Source of the DNA: Euryodendron excelsum
Lineage: Eukaryota; Streptophyta; Magnoliopsida; Ericales; Pentaphylacaceae
NCBI GenBank assembly: GCA_033060915.1
Contig: CM065379.1
Coordinates: 35,459,318-35,523,317 of the forward strand
DNA length: 64,000 bases
Direction: 5' to 3'
The notes under the pieces are model-generated. The model saw only the letters and a program-made list of their open reading frames with translations. It did no database searches and was not told the DNA's origin. The position numbers and the translations under genes were made by a program. This document shows, one piece after another, positions 1 to 11,830 of this stretch; the first letter of the stretch is position 1, and each line of letters starts with the position of its first letter.

Positions 1-523
1 AGCGGTTTTATATCCAATTTTGTGGTTTAACGGTTCAATTGATCAGTTTTTGTGAGTTATTTAATTTGTTTAAATGATTATGGTAATGATCCGAATTGTT
101 TATTGAACCGGTTCTCAATTTTATCGGTTAAATGAGACGATCTGATGTGATTTTTAAAACACTACTCTTACTAACCAGGACAATTGTTGAAAGCCTTAAA
201 TACATATTCTACAACAATTCTTAAGCTCAACTCAACTCGTGGATAGTGTCACTCTTACTATACAAGACAATTATTGGTTTCATTATACATGCCCAAGCAA
301 TCTTAATCAATTTTTTCGCATCATCATCCGTTTTCAGTAGGTTCTCCTTTGATCATCTCATGACTTCATTCTTTTGTAACTAGAGCATCATTAAATTGTA
401 CTCACCTTACCATCCTTATCTCAACTATATTCTTTTTGCTGACATATTGTTTTTTGATTACCTAATACCCTATATCCCATGAAGTATGATTGGTCTTGTA
501 AATTCAGATCAAACATTTATAAG
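1..523. other. Gene-free flank
   Basis: AT-rich sequence with no convincing open frame or recognised repeat. It ends at the left edge of the hAT-like element that starts near 524. Confidence 0.5.
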
Positions 524-1277
524 GGGATGTAAATTTAGCCCAAGATTCATGGGCCACCCAAGCCTGACTTGAGCTCGTCAAGCCAAAGCCCCACCTAAGT
601 TCAACTTGGGCCTAGCCCGGCCCAAGCCCGAGCACCTTATGAGTGGGCCTGGACTCCTTTTTAGAAGCCCAAGCCCAACCGAGGAGCCTGAGCCCCAAGC
701 TCGTCCGTGAGCCCTCCCCCCTCACCCCCAACGGCTCTTTCCCTTTCAAATTTAATTTGAATTTTTTTTTTTAAACACCCCCCACTCATCCCTATGATCC
801 TCCATTTTCAAATTCATTTTTCTTAAGTACGTTCATTAATTTTATAAATGTAATTGCATAACTAATTCACCTTAGTAATTCTTATTAATTATATAATAAT
901 AAATATAAGTGTAAAGTTTTTTTTATGTAAGTCGAAAGAAATTAAATATGTATAAGCTTACAAATAGATTTCTAATTCATAGAATCATAGTGTCTAATTT
1001 ATTATAACTAAATTTATTAGTTTTAAAAACATAATGCCAAAAAAAATTGGGCCAAAGATGTCTGACCCAAAGACCTGTCCAAAAAGCCAGTCAAAGCCTA
1101 AGGCTCGAGGCCCAAGCTTGAAGCCCGTCCCTAAGGCCTTGGGTTGGACTTGGGCTTGTCGTTTTACATTTTGACCAAACTTGGCCCGGCCCAAAAAATA
1201 GCAGGAGCCCACAAAGCTTGGCTTGAACCCGGTGGGCCACAGCCCGGGTCTGGCTGAGCCTGCCCAATTGACATCCC
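524..1277. mobile_element. Non-autonomous hAT-like element
   Basis: The left end reads GGGGATGTAAATTTAGCCC (from 523/524) and the right end, reverse complemented, reads GGGATGTCAATTGGGC, giving matching terminal inverted repeats of the TGTCAA type common in plant hAT MITEs. Just inside both ends are GC-rich stretches of repeated GGCCC, AAGCCC and CCCGG words, while the core is AT-rich. The flanks TTATAAG (517-523) and TTCTAAG (1278-1284) agree at 6 of 7 positions and may be a decayed target duplication. There is no transposase frame, and the antisense frame at 994-1212 is only low-complexity translation of the GGCCC words. The class is inferred from the ends. Confidence 0.55.
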
Positions 1278-1284
1278 TTCTAAG

Positions 1285-2356
1285 AAATAGCTGAAACCAA
1301 ACATATTGATCTCTTGGTTAATCAGGCCGGCCTGCCCGACCCAAACAGTAGATCACAAGATTGAAATTTGCCTGGTGAAGAAATAGAAAATGAACAAAAA
1401 TGAAGGTAGAAACGAAAAATAATATATAAAGATTCTCTAGAAACTCATTATCCTAGTGATTATCCAGATCCGAAATTTGTTAGGACGTGATTGGGCCTAT
1501 AGGCAAACCATGGTAGGAGAGAGACGAATGGGCCTGCTGACAGGCTAGCCCAACCTCTCCTGGCTTGGGACACCTCCTACTGGGGTCTGCCTCGAAATGT
1601 CTTGGTCTAGTTTTGTTTCTTTTGGCTTCGGCCTCCTTTGTACCCGAGGAAACAAAAAAAAAAAACTCATTTTAGCTATTTTCCTAATAAATCATGCACT
1701 TAACCAGGTAAAAGATGTGCACCTCATTCAACTACGCCAGGAAAATACGGAAACAGGAACAACTTGACCTCTTGCAGTTTAGCCACTCAATGCTTCTTGT
1801 TTTTCACGGCAGAAGAGAGAGTAAAAGAAAACAGAAACATTAGGCCGCACAATTTAATATATATATATATATATTAGATCAATAATTAAATATGACGAGT
1901 TAGAGCGAGGGTCCACTACATACATCTCTCTCAAGAACCCGTAATGATGGGAGCTGGATTGAACCGCCCTTTTTCATTCAATACGAGAGGTTAGGCCAGA
2001 ATAGCATGTACAAAACAATAGTATACAAACATTTCCCCTCTGGGTGTAAGTAGCTACATCATGATGATTATACGAAAAACTGAAGTCGAACTCCTTTCAT
2101 AATAAGGTATCGTTGGAAAATAGTAGCAATCCATACCTAAAAAGAAGGCAAGGAAATCTACGTTTCTCCATGTTTACCGGTGTATGATGTATACAAATTG
2201 AGATCAAGGCTTATGAGATGAAAAACATCAGTCTCCAATCATCACACTGAAAATTTGCTGCCACTAGAAGTCAATGTTTCCGAGGCTAGGAACACACCAA
2301 AAATAAAATTAACAAAAAAAAAAAAAAACAGGTGGAACTAAATATAACTGGGGAAC
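1285..2356. other. Region downstream of the KMS1-like gene
   Basis: No gene is seen. It contains a short (AT)n run near 1857-1876 and a GC-richer patch at about 1490-1600 without a clear frame. The part nearest 2356 should include the 3' untranslated region of the minus-strand gene, but no poly(A) signal could be chosen with confidence. Confidence 0.4.
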
Positions 2357-5300
2357 TTAGTCAAGAGCTTGGCTGGAATTAGATATTGTGGGCATTGAAG
2401 TAGGTGCAGTTTCTGTCAATGCGGCCAGCTCCTTTTCCTGTTGCTCCTTCAGATAGCTCTGGGCGGTTGCTGTCACAATCTTCGTGAAGAAGTTCAGAAG
2501 CATGAGCCATACGACAGTGTTCCAAGCTGAAGCAAATGAAAAATCCCACTTCTTCACCTGAAAGAAAAGGGGGGAAAAGTAAATAAATAGAAAAAGCAGA
2601 AGAAAAAAAAAAAAATGCATGTATGCATGGAAGACATGCATATATTTCTATATATATACACTTCTTGGGGAATATTCATAACGGCAAATGATGCAACACC
2701 CACTAGCAAAATAATGCTGTTAGCACCCTTCTCATGCTTACATGCACAAGGGAACCTATTGATTAATTTTTTTTATAATGTGAAACTATGCCATGGCCTT
2801 TTTTGGGAACACTGCCAAGAGGATGTCACTCAAAATGCTGGACCACATGCACAAGGGAACCTATAGATTAATTTCTTTTATAATGTAAAACTATGCCATC
2901 GGCTTTTTGGGGAACACTGCCGAGAGGATGTCACTCAAAATGGTGGAACATGGTCGAGATAACTGACATCCCTAATGGATGTCAACGTGCTCTGGGACAG
3001 GCAGTAAACAAAGAATTACCTTCATATTTGAAGGAGCTGCAGCAGAAGCTGTCAGATACTTCTCTTTGACCATATGTAGTTTTGCAATGAGGCTAGGCAA
3101 GATAGGAGCAACTCCAGGAACAAGGCTAAGTACCCAAATCAACTCATTTTCTACCAGGTCGAGGAGTTGATTGTTGCAAACCGAGATTATAAAAGCTGTC
3201 TGCAACAATAGAGGCAGAAATATCCTTATATAGAGACAACTAATTGAGTGCATAGACCTAAAGCAGCGAATACGATGATATAATTGCAAATTGAAGAATA
3301 TAAGAAGAAACCCACAAACCTGTATGTGAGTCTTAATAATTGCCTTTCCAATCAGTGTAGCTGAAAAAAACTTCCAAAATGGGATACCAAGTTGTCCACA
3401 CATAATACCAGCAAGGTCAAATAAAGGATTAGGCACCTGAAAGTTATTTTGCAGAAGATGCAGAATGCAAGTCATAAAGAAAGTACAGGAAGAGAGAGCG
3501 CAAGATCATGACATTAGATGAAAAAAATTAAATCAACACAAGATGGAATCAAGTCTTATCCCCTTCTGCTAAAAGCAAGTGTTCCCAACTCCTCTTTTTA
3601 TAAAGCACAACATGTATCACCAGGCATCCGGACTTAAACACAACCAGGGCTCCTAATTATAGCTGTTATTAGTTGCTGCATTAACCAAGGAAGATATGGA
3701 GATTAATGATACTAAAACTAAGCTGCCACTGAGTCGTACGTTTTTATTTTAGCTCTTCTGTTTTCATTCTCCAAAGTGGGAAAATGCAGATCAGAATTTC
3801 AACCATGAAGCATGCAACCAACATCAAACAAGAGAGTTTAATCCATAACTTGCAAGACACATTAAAATCCTAAAAATTATCCAATTAAGGATGAGGAAGT
3901 ACTAAGCCCGCACATACATGTTCCTGTCCCTTCCAGGGCAGATGCTACATGATTTTTTTCCTGTTGGACTTGAACATTAGGCATTTCCAAAAATTAAGCA
4001 ATAAGCAGATAATGTGGTAATTCTTATAGATTAACTACAATAAAATATCTCCCGAGGCTTAGAGGGATAGACATAGCCAAGATTTTAGTCAAGTGAGGTA
4101 AAGCAAGAAACCTAACATCATAACTTCAGGAGCATCTCTTTTTCTTTAGGTCTGATTATGATTATTAGAAAGGTCATGCTCTGTTTTAAACTTAGGAAAC
4201 ACATAAGAAGAGCCGAGTCACAGAAAATATTCACCATATTTTGGGATAACTGGAAAGCTAGAAACTAGAGACACTTCCAAGGTAAAGTGAGGCAACAGAG
4301 ATAACAGAAAGGGCCACTGGATTGCACATCAACTATGTACTTTGGGAAATTATAATGTTAAGGAATGTCAATTTTGTTAAATGGCATCCCCCGAATCTTT
4401 TATGGAACAAGCTGATCTTTTATGACTCAGTTTGCTGCAAAGAAAAGGTGGAAGCATTAGTATTGTAAGGAACCACCATGTTCACAACATAGCTTGCAGT
4501 AACAACATACATGGTCAATGCTTCAGTTATTCAGGCAGACTCACAGGGTATTAGAGATGGTAATGGTACTTGCAAGTCATAAAAAGTAAAGCATATTGAG
4601 AAGTGAGTATAAAAGCCAGACTGCGTAACTATTACAAATGCTCTAATGAGGGAAGCATAAATTCCTTCAAAACATGGCCTATTATCCTAGAGCGGTAAGA
4701 GTTGCGTTGGAAATCACTTTCTTCGAATGTGATATTAGCCACACTCCTCGAGGAAGCAAAAAAACCAGATGGGAGATGTTTCAGCGGAGGCTGTATTGAT
4801 TGGAACACTTACCTTCTCTGTTAGTTACAATGTTGTCGAAGACTTTGTTGGTTTAACTCTTCTGCAAATTTTGTCAGGGCACTTCTTTCAACCAAAATAA
4901 ATAAATAAATAAATAAATAAATAAAAACAGCCAAGGAATAAATAATGAAAACAAGGTGTTTCATGAGCTACACAAATAATGTGCAAAAGCAAGTTAATCA
5001 ATATCACAGAGCAATACGGCATCTAAGGAAAACAAATGAAAATATGACTTTCAAAACTTTGAATTTCTTGCTAGAAATAGAGAATCAATGCAAAATTACC
5101 GAAGCAAGAACCAGAATTGTAATGAAGTTCAAATGTTGAGAGTGTTGAAGGAGCCATTTTTTGATTTGTTTTAGGTGATTGGCTATGATTCCACCGTCCT
5201 CTTTTGAAGAGGAATCCAAATCTTCTTTGAATGCCGATTTGCTACCTGATATGGAAGCTGCAAGAAGCATGTAAATTGGCATGAATAATGTAGGCTGGAA

Positions 5301-8300
5301 TAGCGCAGTTACTAATTCATTATCACGGGCAGAAAATAAGAAACTATACAACACAAACCACAGGACATAACTCTGTTTCCACCAAAACACAAGGAGCCTA
5401 AAGTCCAATGATCCACCCAATAACTGACCCATCTACCTCAAACTCCAACTTCATTAGCTTCTCATTCTAAATTATACTTGCAACAGAATGGCCAACCAAT
5501 CTATGCTTTTTTAAAGTTATACAAATACAGAGATTTCCTATTTATCCAGAGAAACTTTTATCACCTATTATTTACAAAGCCATACATATAAGCACAAGAT
5601 CAAGGTATCACCTAAAGAATTCTTGAAGGAAAAAAAAATGGTAGAAAAACTCTCCAATTTGTATACTGGGGGGCATGGTGCTTCAACATCGTCAAACCAT
5701 CTCCTATTTCTCTTCCTCCATTTACACCAATATAAACAAAAAGGAAAAATACTCCACACCCTTTTCCCTTTAACCCCTACCATTATGACAAAAGAGCCTT
5801 ATCCATTGTTTTGTGTAGTATACCTACAGTATTAGCCTTTTTGATAAACTTCACTCATAAAATCATAATAGGCTCAAGATGAAGAAATGATAACCATGCA
5901 AAAGCATTTGAGATAAACAGTAGAATCAGCCAAGTAATGGGTGTCCTGGCCAACATTATTTTGTCATTTGTGAGTAATATGTCAAGAGTTCAGAACATTC
6001 TTCAAGAGCACGGTAAAAAAGTATACACAGTTAACTGGAGTAAATACCTGCTCTAGATATGAAGTATGGAGGAAGCTCTCCAAGTGTAGTTCCAATACCC
6101 CACAGTATAGCCTCTAACTGAATCTGAGACAATATGCTACCAAGTGGAACCCGTGAATCAGAAGATGCAAATAATGGTGGCCCAAATTTGGAGCAATCTT
6201 TATCCAGCCATGAAGGACCAGTTTTTAATTGAATTGTATCGTATGGGGCAATTTTTAGATCAACCCGCCCACAGTGCACAGATTTTATAGTAAATAGGGC
6301 AATGTGCGGGCCCAAATACAAAACAAATGTGTGCAAACCAGATCCTGCATCAATTAAAGAAGGGTGTTTTAGGGGAGGTAAATAAGATATAAGGAGCTCC
6401 AGGATAAGAATTCTAATAATGACTTCCAAGATGCTGTCAGTAAGTAGCTCAATATCACGTGGCACAAACATTGAATTTCGCAAAGAACAACATAAAGAAA
6501 AAGAACCTAAAAGATCAATATATTCCCAGAAGGAGATATTTATGAAAAATAAGGGCCATATCTAACAATAAACGAAAACCTTAAAGGTAAAATTCAGCCC
6601 ATAGGATGAAACTGCACCTGTGTGTATATTTCAATTATTCATCTAGTTAATGGTGGTTCCAAAAATTAAGTATTTGAGCCAGTCTCCTCATCACAACAAC
6701 CAGAAGTCCTCAAGTTGCACATTATAATTCGTATGGAAAATTCTTGCATTTCAAAAACAAATACCCATATCTTTTTGCTTTGGCCGCTGCCTGGTCCATT
6801 GGGAGTTGAATCTCTGATTCTCTACAATGAAGTCAATCGAAATGCTCAATGACTAGCGGGAGTAGGACTCTAGTAGCAAATCTAAAAATTCTTATTTTAT
6901 GTTCAACATTTGGTTGACCAGATTTTTACCAATTTTTTCATTTACATCACTCAGAAGTAATGCCTAACTAGCATCCAAAATCCAACGTATATCACACAAT
7001 TCTTGAGCATAAGAAGTGGAACTTGAACAGGAGGTACATTTCATGTAACCCTAAACTGATAAAGTCCAATAATCACTAATTACTACATTACCCAGAATGT
7101 GGATTTCTCCAGCACATGGAATAGGAACATGATATGTCATATGCTCTAAAATGTGGACTTGTATAAATTATACTATTAGAATTTCAAGTACTTCTAAAGC
7201 AATTTTCTTTTAACAATTAGACATCCTATAAAATGTAGTCTATCTTTTTCAAATTAATCATGTAAAACCACATTTCTAGAAGCATTATGACCCCCGTTTA
7301 TTGAATATTTCATGCCAAAACTCCATTCTCCCCGGAATTTTGTTCATTATATATATATATTTCCTCTTTAGATAACATTTACGCTTCGTTTGGAATCCAA
7401 ATTTTCGGTGAAAAAATTAAAGGAAAAGGAAAAGGAAAAGGTGAAGAAAAACTAAACAAAATAAAAGAGTATTATTGTTATGTTTTCCCTCACTTTTTCC
7501 TTTTCCTTTACTTTTCCCACCGAAAATTCGGGTTCCAAAAGGAGCATTAAGGAATTAAATAGGAAAATATTTTGGGATTGCATTTGATTGCTAATTTTTT
7601 TAAACCAAAGTGTATCATGTTTCGGAACATGGTTCCAAGATCGTAGATTGCTAAGGCATTGGAGTTTTCTGGTATCACTAGATCACAGTAAGAAATTCAT
7701 GAATTAAGGCCTTCCCTCATGATGGTTTACATTTAGTATGAACTAGAGCAGTATAAAGAAACCTACAATCAATCCATAATCCTATATAATGATTGATGAT
7801 TTAATGAACATTTAGCTGCCTAAAAGAGTGATGAATCCTTCCTAAGAAAAATAAAAATGAAACTAGATTGTCCACTTCAAGGAGAATGCTTAAACATAGG
7901 AGTCAGTGACAGAATATTCTGAACAAAATATAAGCTTATCATGACAAATACTCCTAGCATCACAGACTATTTCCACTTACCTAGACCGATTGATGATGCT
8001 ACACCAAGGGCCAACCACCATAGTCCAAACTGAAGATAACGAAGGAGCTCCTGAACATGCTGAAGTATCACCAAAGTAAAAGCATAATTTAAAGCTAGCT
8101 CCATATAAGGTTTATTGAAGAATGCAGAATATTACACAAGAAGCATGGGAATAACAAATCTAGGAGCCATGGTAGCCTTCTAATTAGAGGCGCAATGGAC
8201 CAACAATGGGTGGCCAAAATTCACAACCACTTAAGAGAAATTCTGATTCATACAAGAAGAAATATGTTCATTGAACATGGAAAACTATGACATTGTATCA

Positions 8301-9921
8301 TATCAGAGCAACAAAGATAGATGTTGTAACGGAAGTACCTCTTCATGAGGTCCTCTAACAGTTGTAACCACTATACCACTACTCCCTGCTAGAATGCTTA
8401 AAATCATAAGCCAACCACGCTTTGCAAAGATACAAAATAACAGTTGTTGAAGACATTGAAAAACAGCCAAAGCGAAATAATTTAGTGTCTTTAAGGGCTG
8501 TGTCGTCAATGTCAGGTTTTCTAGCTCCAGCAGATGCTTCCCACGAAGTCCTGTAGAAATGAAAAAAACAATCAGTTGAGGGAAAAACAAGAGGACTTTC
8601 TGCATTACAGCCATTGTTTAGATATTAGTATGTGTACCTGTGGCTTGCCCATTTGTCTTACACTAGATAAATATGAATTAATCTATCCGACAGAGGCAGA
8701 GGGATGGGGAACAAGTAAGGGTCATGCCCCCTCTTAATCCCTGTCCTATTCCTTCATATACACAATTGTAGTGTCCAGTTGGTCCCTCTCATAATGACAA
8801 GATGCCCTCACTAAACTTCTATACTTTTATCCTCAACTTTCAAACAATTTAAAGCTATTCATTGTGATTTATTTTCAGTTCAACCTTGCCTATTCACATT
8901 CTAACCTAATTTTCTTGTCAGATTCATCCCGTAACACTTTAACAAACATAGGTAAGAATGAAAAAAAAGAAACTTAGATAGACGTAAAATTGACAAATTT
9001 AGAATGTATGTCAAACAAATATACTCCAAACTTTTTAATTTTTTACTTCAACACTATATGGTAAATATTTAATGCAAAATGATAATCTAAAGACAATATT
9101 TTGCGACCCCCCACCAACAACACGTGCGCACAAATTTTGTAGCTCTGCCCCTGGTTTCTTGTATTATACCACATGCATTCTGATTAATCCAGCATTCTAG
9201 TGGAACAATCAATGTAAGATTCGGGGGTGGTCAACAGAATATAAAACTCTAGAGGTGGTTTCCAACTGAGACATCAAGGTATTCCCATAAGGGAATTAGG
9301 ACATGGGGTTCAGCAATGGAAGTTGGTTATGATGCTAAAATTATTTGACCTGGTGGAGTTAAGATTTTCATTGTTCTCACAAACACAAATACAATATAAC
9401 TAGGTGAAGTTTAGAAATTCGTATCCCTCTTTTCCTCCAATTTCTGAGCAACCAAACGGTAGGTAGTAATTAAAATTGTAGAAGAGATTCAAGGGAATGC
9501 TTTGAGCCTAACTGAACATAAAATAGTGTGAAACCCTAAACCCTCAATTTCCAGAACAAAATCTTATAAAAGGCTAACTTAGCTTAGCAGAGTTAATATC
9601 AACGTCCTCATTTTCTGCTCTTTGCTTTTTCTTTCTTTTATGGGGATTCCGACACAACACGAGACATAAGACATAAATTTCCATTTTCTTTCACTCTCTT
9701 TCACAGTTCCCAGCAGCCAAGCAGAGTGAAATAACATAACTATCCCAAGTCAGTCAATTTTAACTCGAACCCAGAATATAAAACACACATGCACAGACAT
9801 TACAGATACAGAAACTGTATAACTGACCTGAAATAGACGAGTCAACGGGAACTTGAGAATGAAGAGCGGCAGAAGTAGAAGAAGATGATGATGGAGAGAA
9901 TATCTGCTCTTGGGACCCCAT
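2357..9921 (-). CDS. KMS1: KMS1-like (VMP1/DedA-type) endomembrane protein, 8 exons
   Basis: The minus-strand coding exons are 9828-9921, 8339-8550, 7981-8059, 6048-6344, 5100-5257, 3320-3436, 3020-3199 and 2357-2557. All joins use GT-AG and keep frame, giving 445 residues. Exon 1 starts at the ATG 9921-9919 and encodes a Ser-rich tail. The protein matches the plant KILLING ME SLOWLY family, homologues of animal vacuole membrane protein 1, which act in ER-Golgi organisation. Family-typical blocks include [10 protein letters not shown] (exon 2), a Gly-rich [11 protein letters not shown] segment (about 132-142), the [14 protein letters not shown] block (exon 4), [15 protein letters not shown] (from 281, core of the SNARE-associated/DedA domain) and a hydrophobic WLMLLNFF helix near the C terminus followed by a charged, cytosolic-looking tail. 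Several hydrophobic stretches suggest a multi-pass protein. Choosing the acceptor before 8059 rather than 8050 keeps the conserved HV-ELL segment. The gene looks intact. Assignment to KMS1 rather than KMS2 is not certain. Confidence 0.93.
2741..2948. repeat. 105-bp tandem duplication in the last KMS1-like intron
   Basis: Two near-identical copies begin at 2741 and 2846, both starting with CATGCACAAGGGAACC. They lie in intron 7 (2558-3019) of the minus-strand gene. The few differences suggest a fairly recent duplication. Frames crossing it are spurious. Confidence 0.8.
4894..4925. repeat. (AAAT)n microsatellite in intron 5
   Basis: About eight AAAT units lie in the long intron 5 (3437-5099) of the KMS1-like gene. 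The rest of that 1.66-kb intron shows no recognisable gene. Confidence 0.85.
7381..7547. mobile_element. Foldback MITE in intron 3
   Basis: A left arm with CGTTTGGAATCCAAATTTTC and a run of GGAAAA words is mirrored by a right arm with TTTTCC words, CCGAAAATTC and GGTTCCAAAAGG. The arms can pair over roughly 60 bases, leaving a short AT-rich loop. There is no coding capacity. It lies within intron 3 (6345-7980) of the KMS1-like gene. A related but more diverged element lies at 40991-41145. Confidence 0.65.
8691..9153. mobile_element. hAT-like MITE in intron 1
   Basis: The left end CAGAGGCAGAG and the reverse complement of the right end, CAGGGGCAGAG, match at 10 of 11 positions and resemble Ac/hAT terminal repeats. 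The flanking octamers do not match, so the target duplication has decayed or the edges are slightly off. It is non-coding and lies within intron 1 (8551-9827) of the KMS1-like gene. Confidence 0.5.
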
Positions 9922-10200
9922 TATACAGTAGTCCACGAATCACCACTACACTCAACCTTGCAATTTGTAGAGGAGTTGAGTAAGTTTGCGTTGGGAATCG
10001 GGAATTCGTTTTTTCGAGAATCGAAGAAAGTTTTTGGGATTCGAAAACGGGTTGCAGAGTTTCGAATTTGGGGTTTCGCGTTCCCTGTTGCTTTGAGAGA
10101 AGACAGCAACAGTCCGCGTTTTAATCGTTCGCGCACACCGCGTAGAGATATTTAGAGAGAGAGGAATGTGGTTTCCGAGAAATTGTTCACTGTGCTACAT
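9922..10200 (-). promoter_or_regulatory. Probable 5' UTR and proximal promoter of the KMS1-like gene
   Basis: This is the segment just upstream of the minus-strand start codon. It is less AT-rich than the surrounding DNA and carries a CT-rich run on the minus strand (10151-10163), as is common in plant leaders. No clear TATA box was found, which would fit a housekeeping promoter. The overlapping frames on both strands have no recognisable content. Confidence 0.35.
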
Positions 10201-10960
10201 GAGGTGAGTCCCTTGTAACTTGTAAGTGAGTATTTCACCCTAGGGACTCACCCGGGCTGTAAAATGAACTTCAGTTCAACTCATTTAAGATTTGCTGGTT
10301 AAGTAAATAAATTAAATTTTAACAGATTTTAAGGATTAAAAATTTTATGAGTTTAACTCAAATTTAACTCGATAAATTTGTATACATTAAAAAAATTAAA
10401 CTGCTCGAATCTAGTTCGATTACAATTTGTTTAAATTTGGTTTCAAAATTAAACAAGTCAAACTTTAATTAATTTTAAAACTCGTTAAGGTTATCAAATT
10501 AAATTTTTGAACAACCATTATTCAACTCGGCTCGTCTCATGTACATACTACAATTTGTTTGAACTCATTACGTTGTGAATTGTGAAGGATAAATTAAGTG
10601 ATACTCTAAAAACGCTAAATAAATTTATGATTTCCCAGTAACTGGTTGGTCAACTAAATCTAAGAGCGTTATTCAAAGATAGTAGGAGAATCATTGGATT
10701 CGAAATTCTAGATTCTCCCAAATTATCTGGTTTGCACTTTTGGAGGGTAAAATTTGTAGTTTTTTAAGCAAGCATTTTTGGAAAAGAACGAGTTGATTTT
10801 GGTGAAAAAATAGTGTCCGACCGAAGTAAACATATCCGAAAATAAGCACCGGATTTATTAAATTTGTCAGGCAACATGTGTTTCAATCCTATAGAATAAT
10901 GGTTCCAAAAGGTGGCTTGAAACATTTGAATTCATTCATTCAATTAGGGTTAAATATATA
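10201..10960. other. AT-rich intergenic DNA
   Basis: No gene is seen. Words such as TTCAACTC, AACTCG and TTTGAACTC recur at 10270-10570 on both strands, which hints at an old terminal-repeat element, but its ends could not be placed. Confidence 0.35.
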
Positions 10961-11830
10961 TCTATTTATACTATATATTATAACAAAATGTTGTTAGGTC
11001 ATTAAACTTGAAAGTCTGAATTTTTTTTTCTTAAATTTTTAAATTCAAAAGATAAATAAATACACATATCATGAACCTATTGGTCATTTAATTAATATGC
11101 TAATGTTTTTTTAACTTGTCCTCTTTTCAATATAGAAACTTTGAACATTCAAGATAATATTTAAAATTTACATAAATATGTTATTATTAATACTTTAAAA
11201 CTATTATGGTTACTAAATCTAATAGTCTTCCTAAATTTCTGAAATGCAATATCTTTTCAAAACATTCTAGCTTTCTTACAACATACTCTTTAGTTCAATT
11301 TATATTTGTGTACATCTGAATTTTTGATAGATTATATTTAATTAAATCTATACTACATATTAAAGCAAGACGTTGTTGGGTCTTTAAAGTTAAAGACACA
11401 TTTCAATTTTCTTTATTTTTTTAATTTTTAAATATTAGTATTACAAGTGTCATAATAGTATTGGCCTAATCATAAAATATAGAAAATTTTACCTTTTATT
11501 CATGATTAGTAAATTTTTACCAAAACTTACTTAAACCTCTTGTTATTTTATAAACTTTTTCATATAACTTTAAAAAAAATTAGAAATCTTATTTTAAATT
11601 TACTTAAAATTCTTCTTTTATAATTTTACAACGTTCTTCTTTTAATTCAAAAATGTGGAATTTTGTATTCAAACCCATTTTAATTTCTCTATTTAGAAGG
11701 AGAAAAATAATATTTTATCTTTGTTAAAAGGTCTTTGAAGTTGAATGTTTTAATCTGTTTTCTCAATTTTTTATTTTTTGAAAATACAAAATACATGTGT
11801 CATACTATAATTAATCATTTCTAAATTTTT
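10961..11830. repeat. Degenerate ~370-bp tandem repeat with Helitron-like starts
   Basis: Three diverged copies begin near 10961, 11347 and 11716. Each has a segment like TTGTTGGGTCTTTAAAGTT about 30 bases in, followed by T-rich DNA and a TGTCAT-type word. The first two copies start with TCTAT(TT)ATACTA-like sequence, which resembles plant Helitron 5' termini. The copies may be successive Helitron-end insertions rather than a simple satellite. Confidence 0.5.

Noticed and set aside
9910..10155. 81-residue plus-strand frame opposite the first KMS1-like exon
   Set aside because: It overlaps exon 1 and leader on the other strand; no domain.
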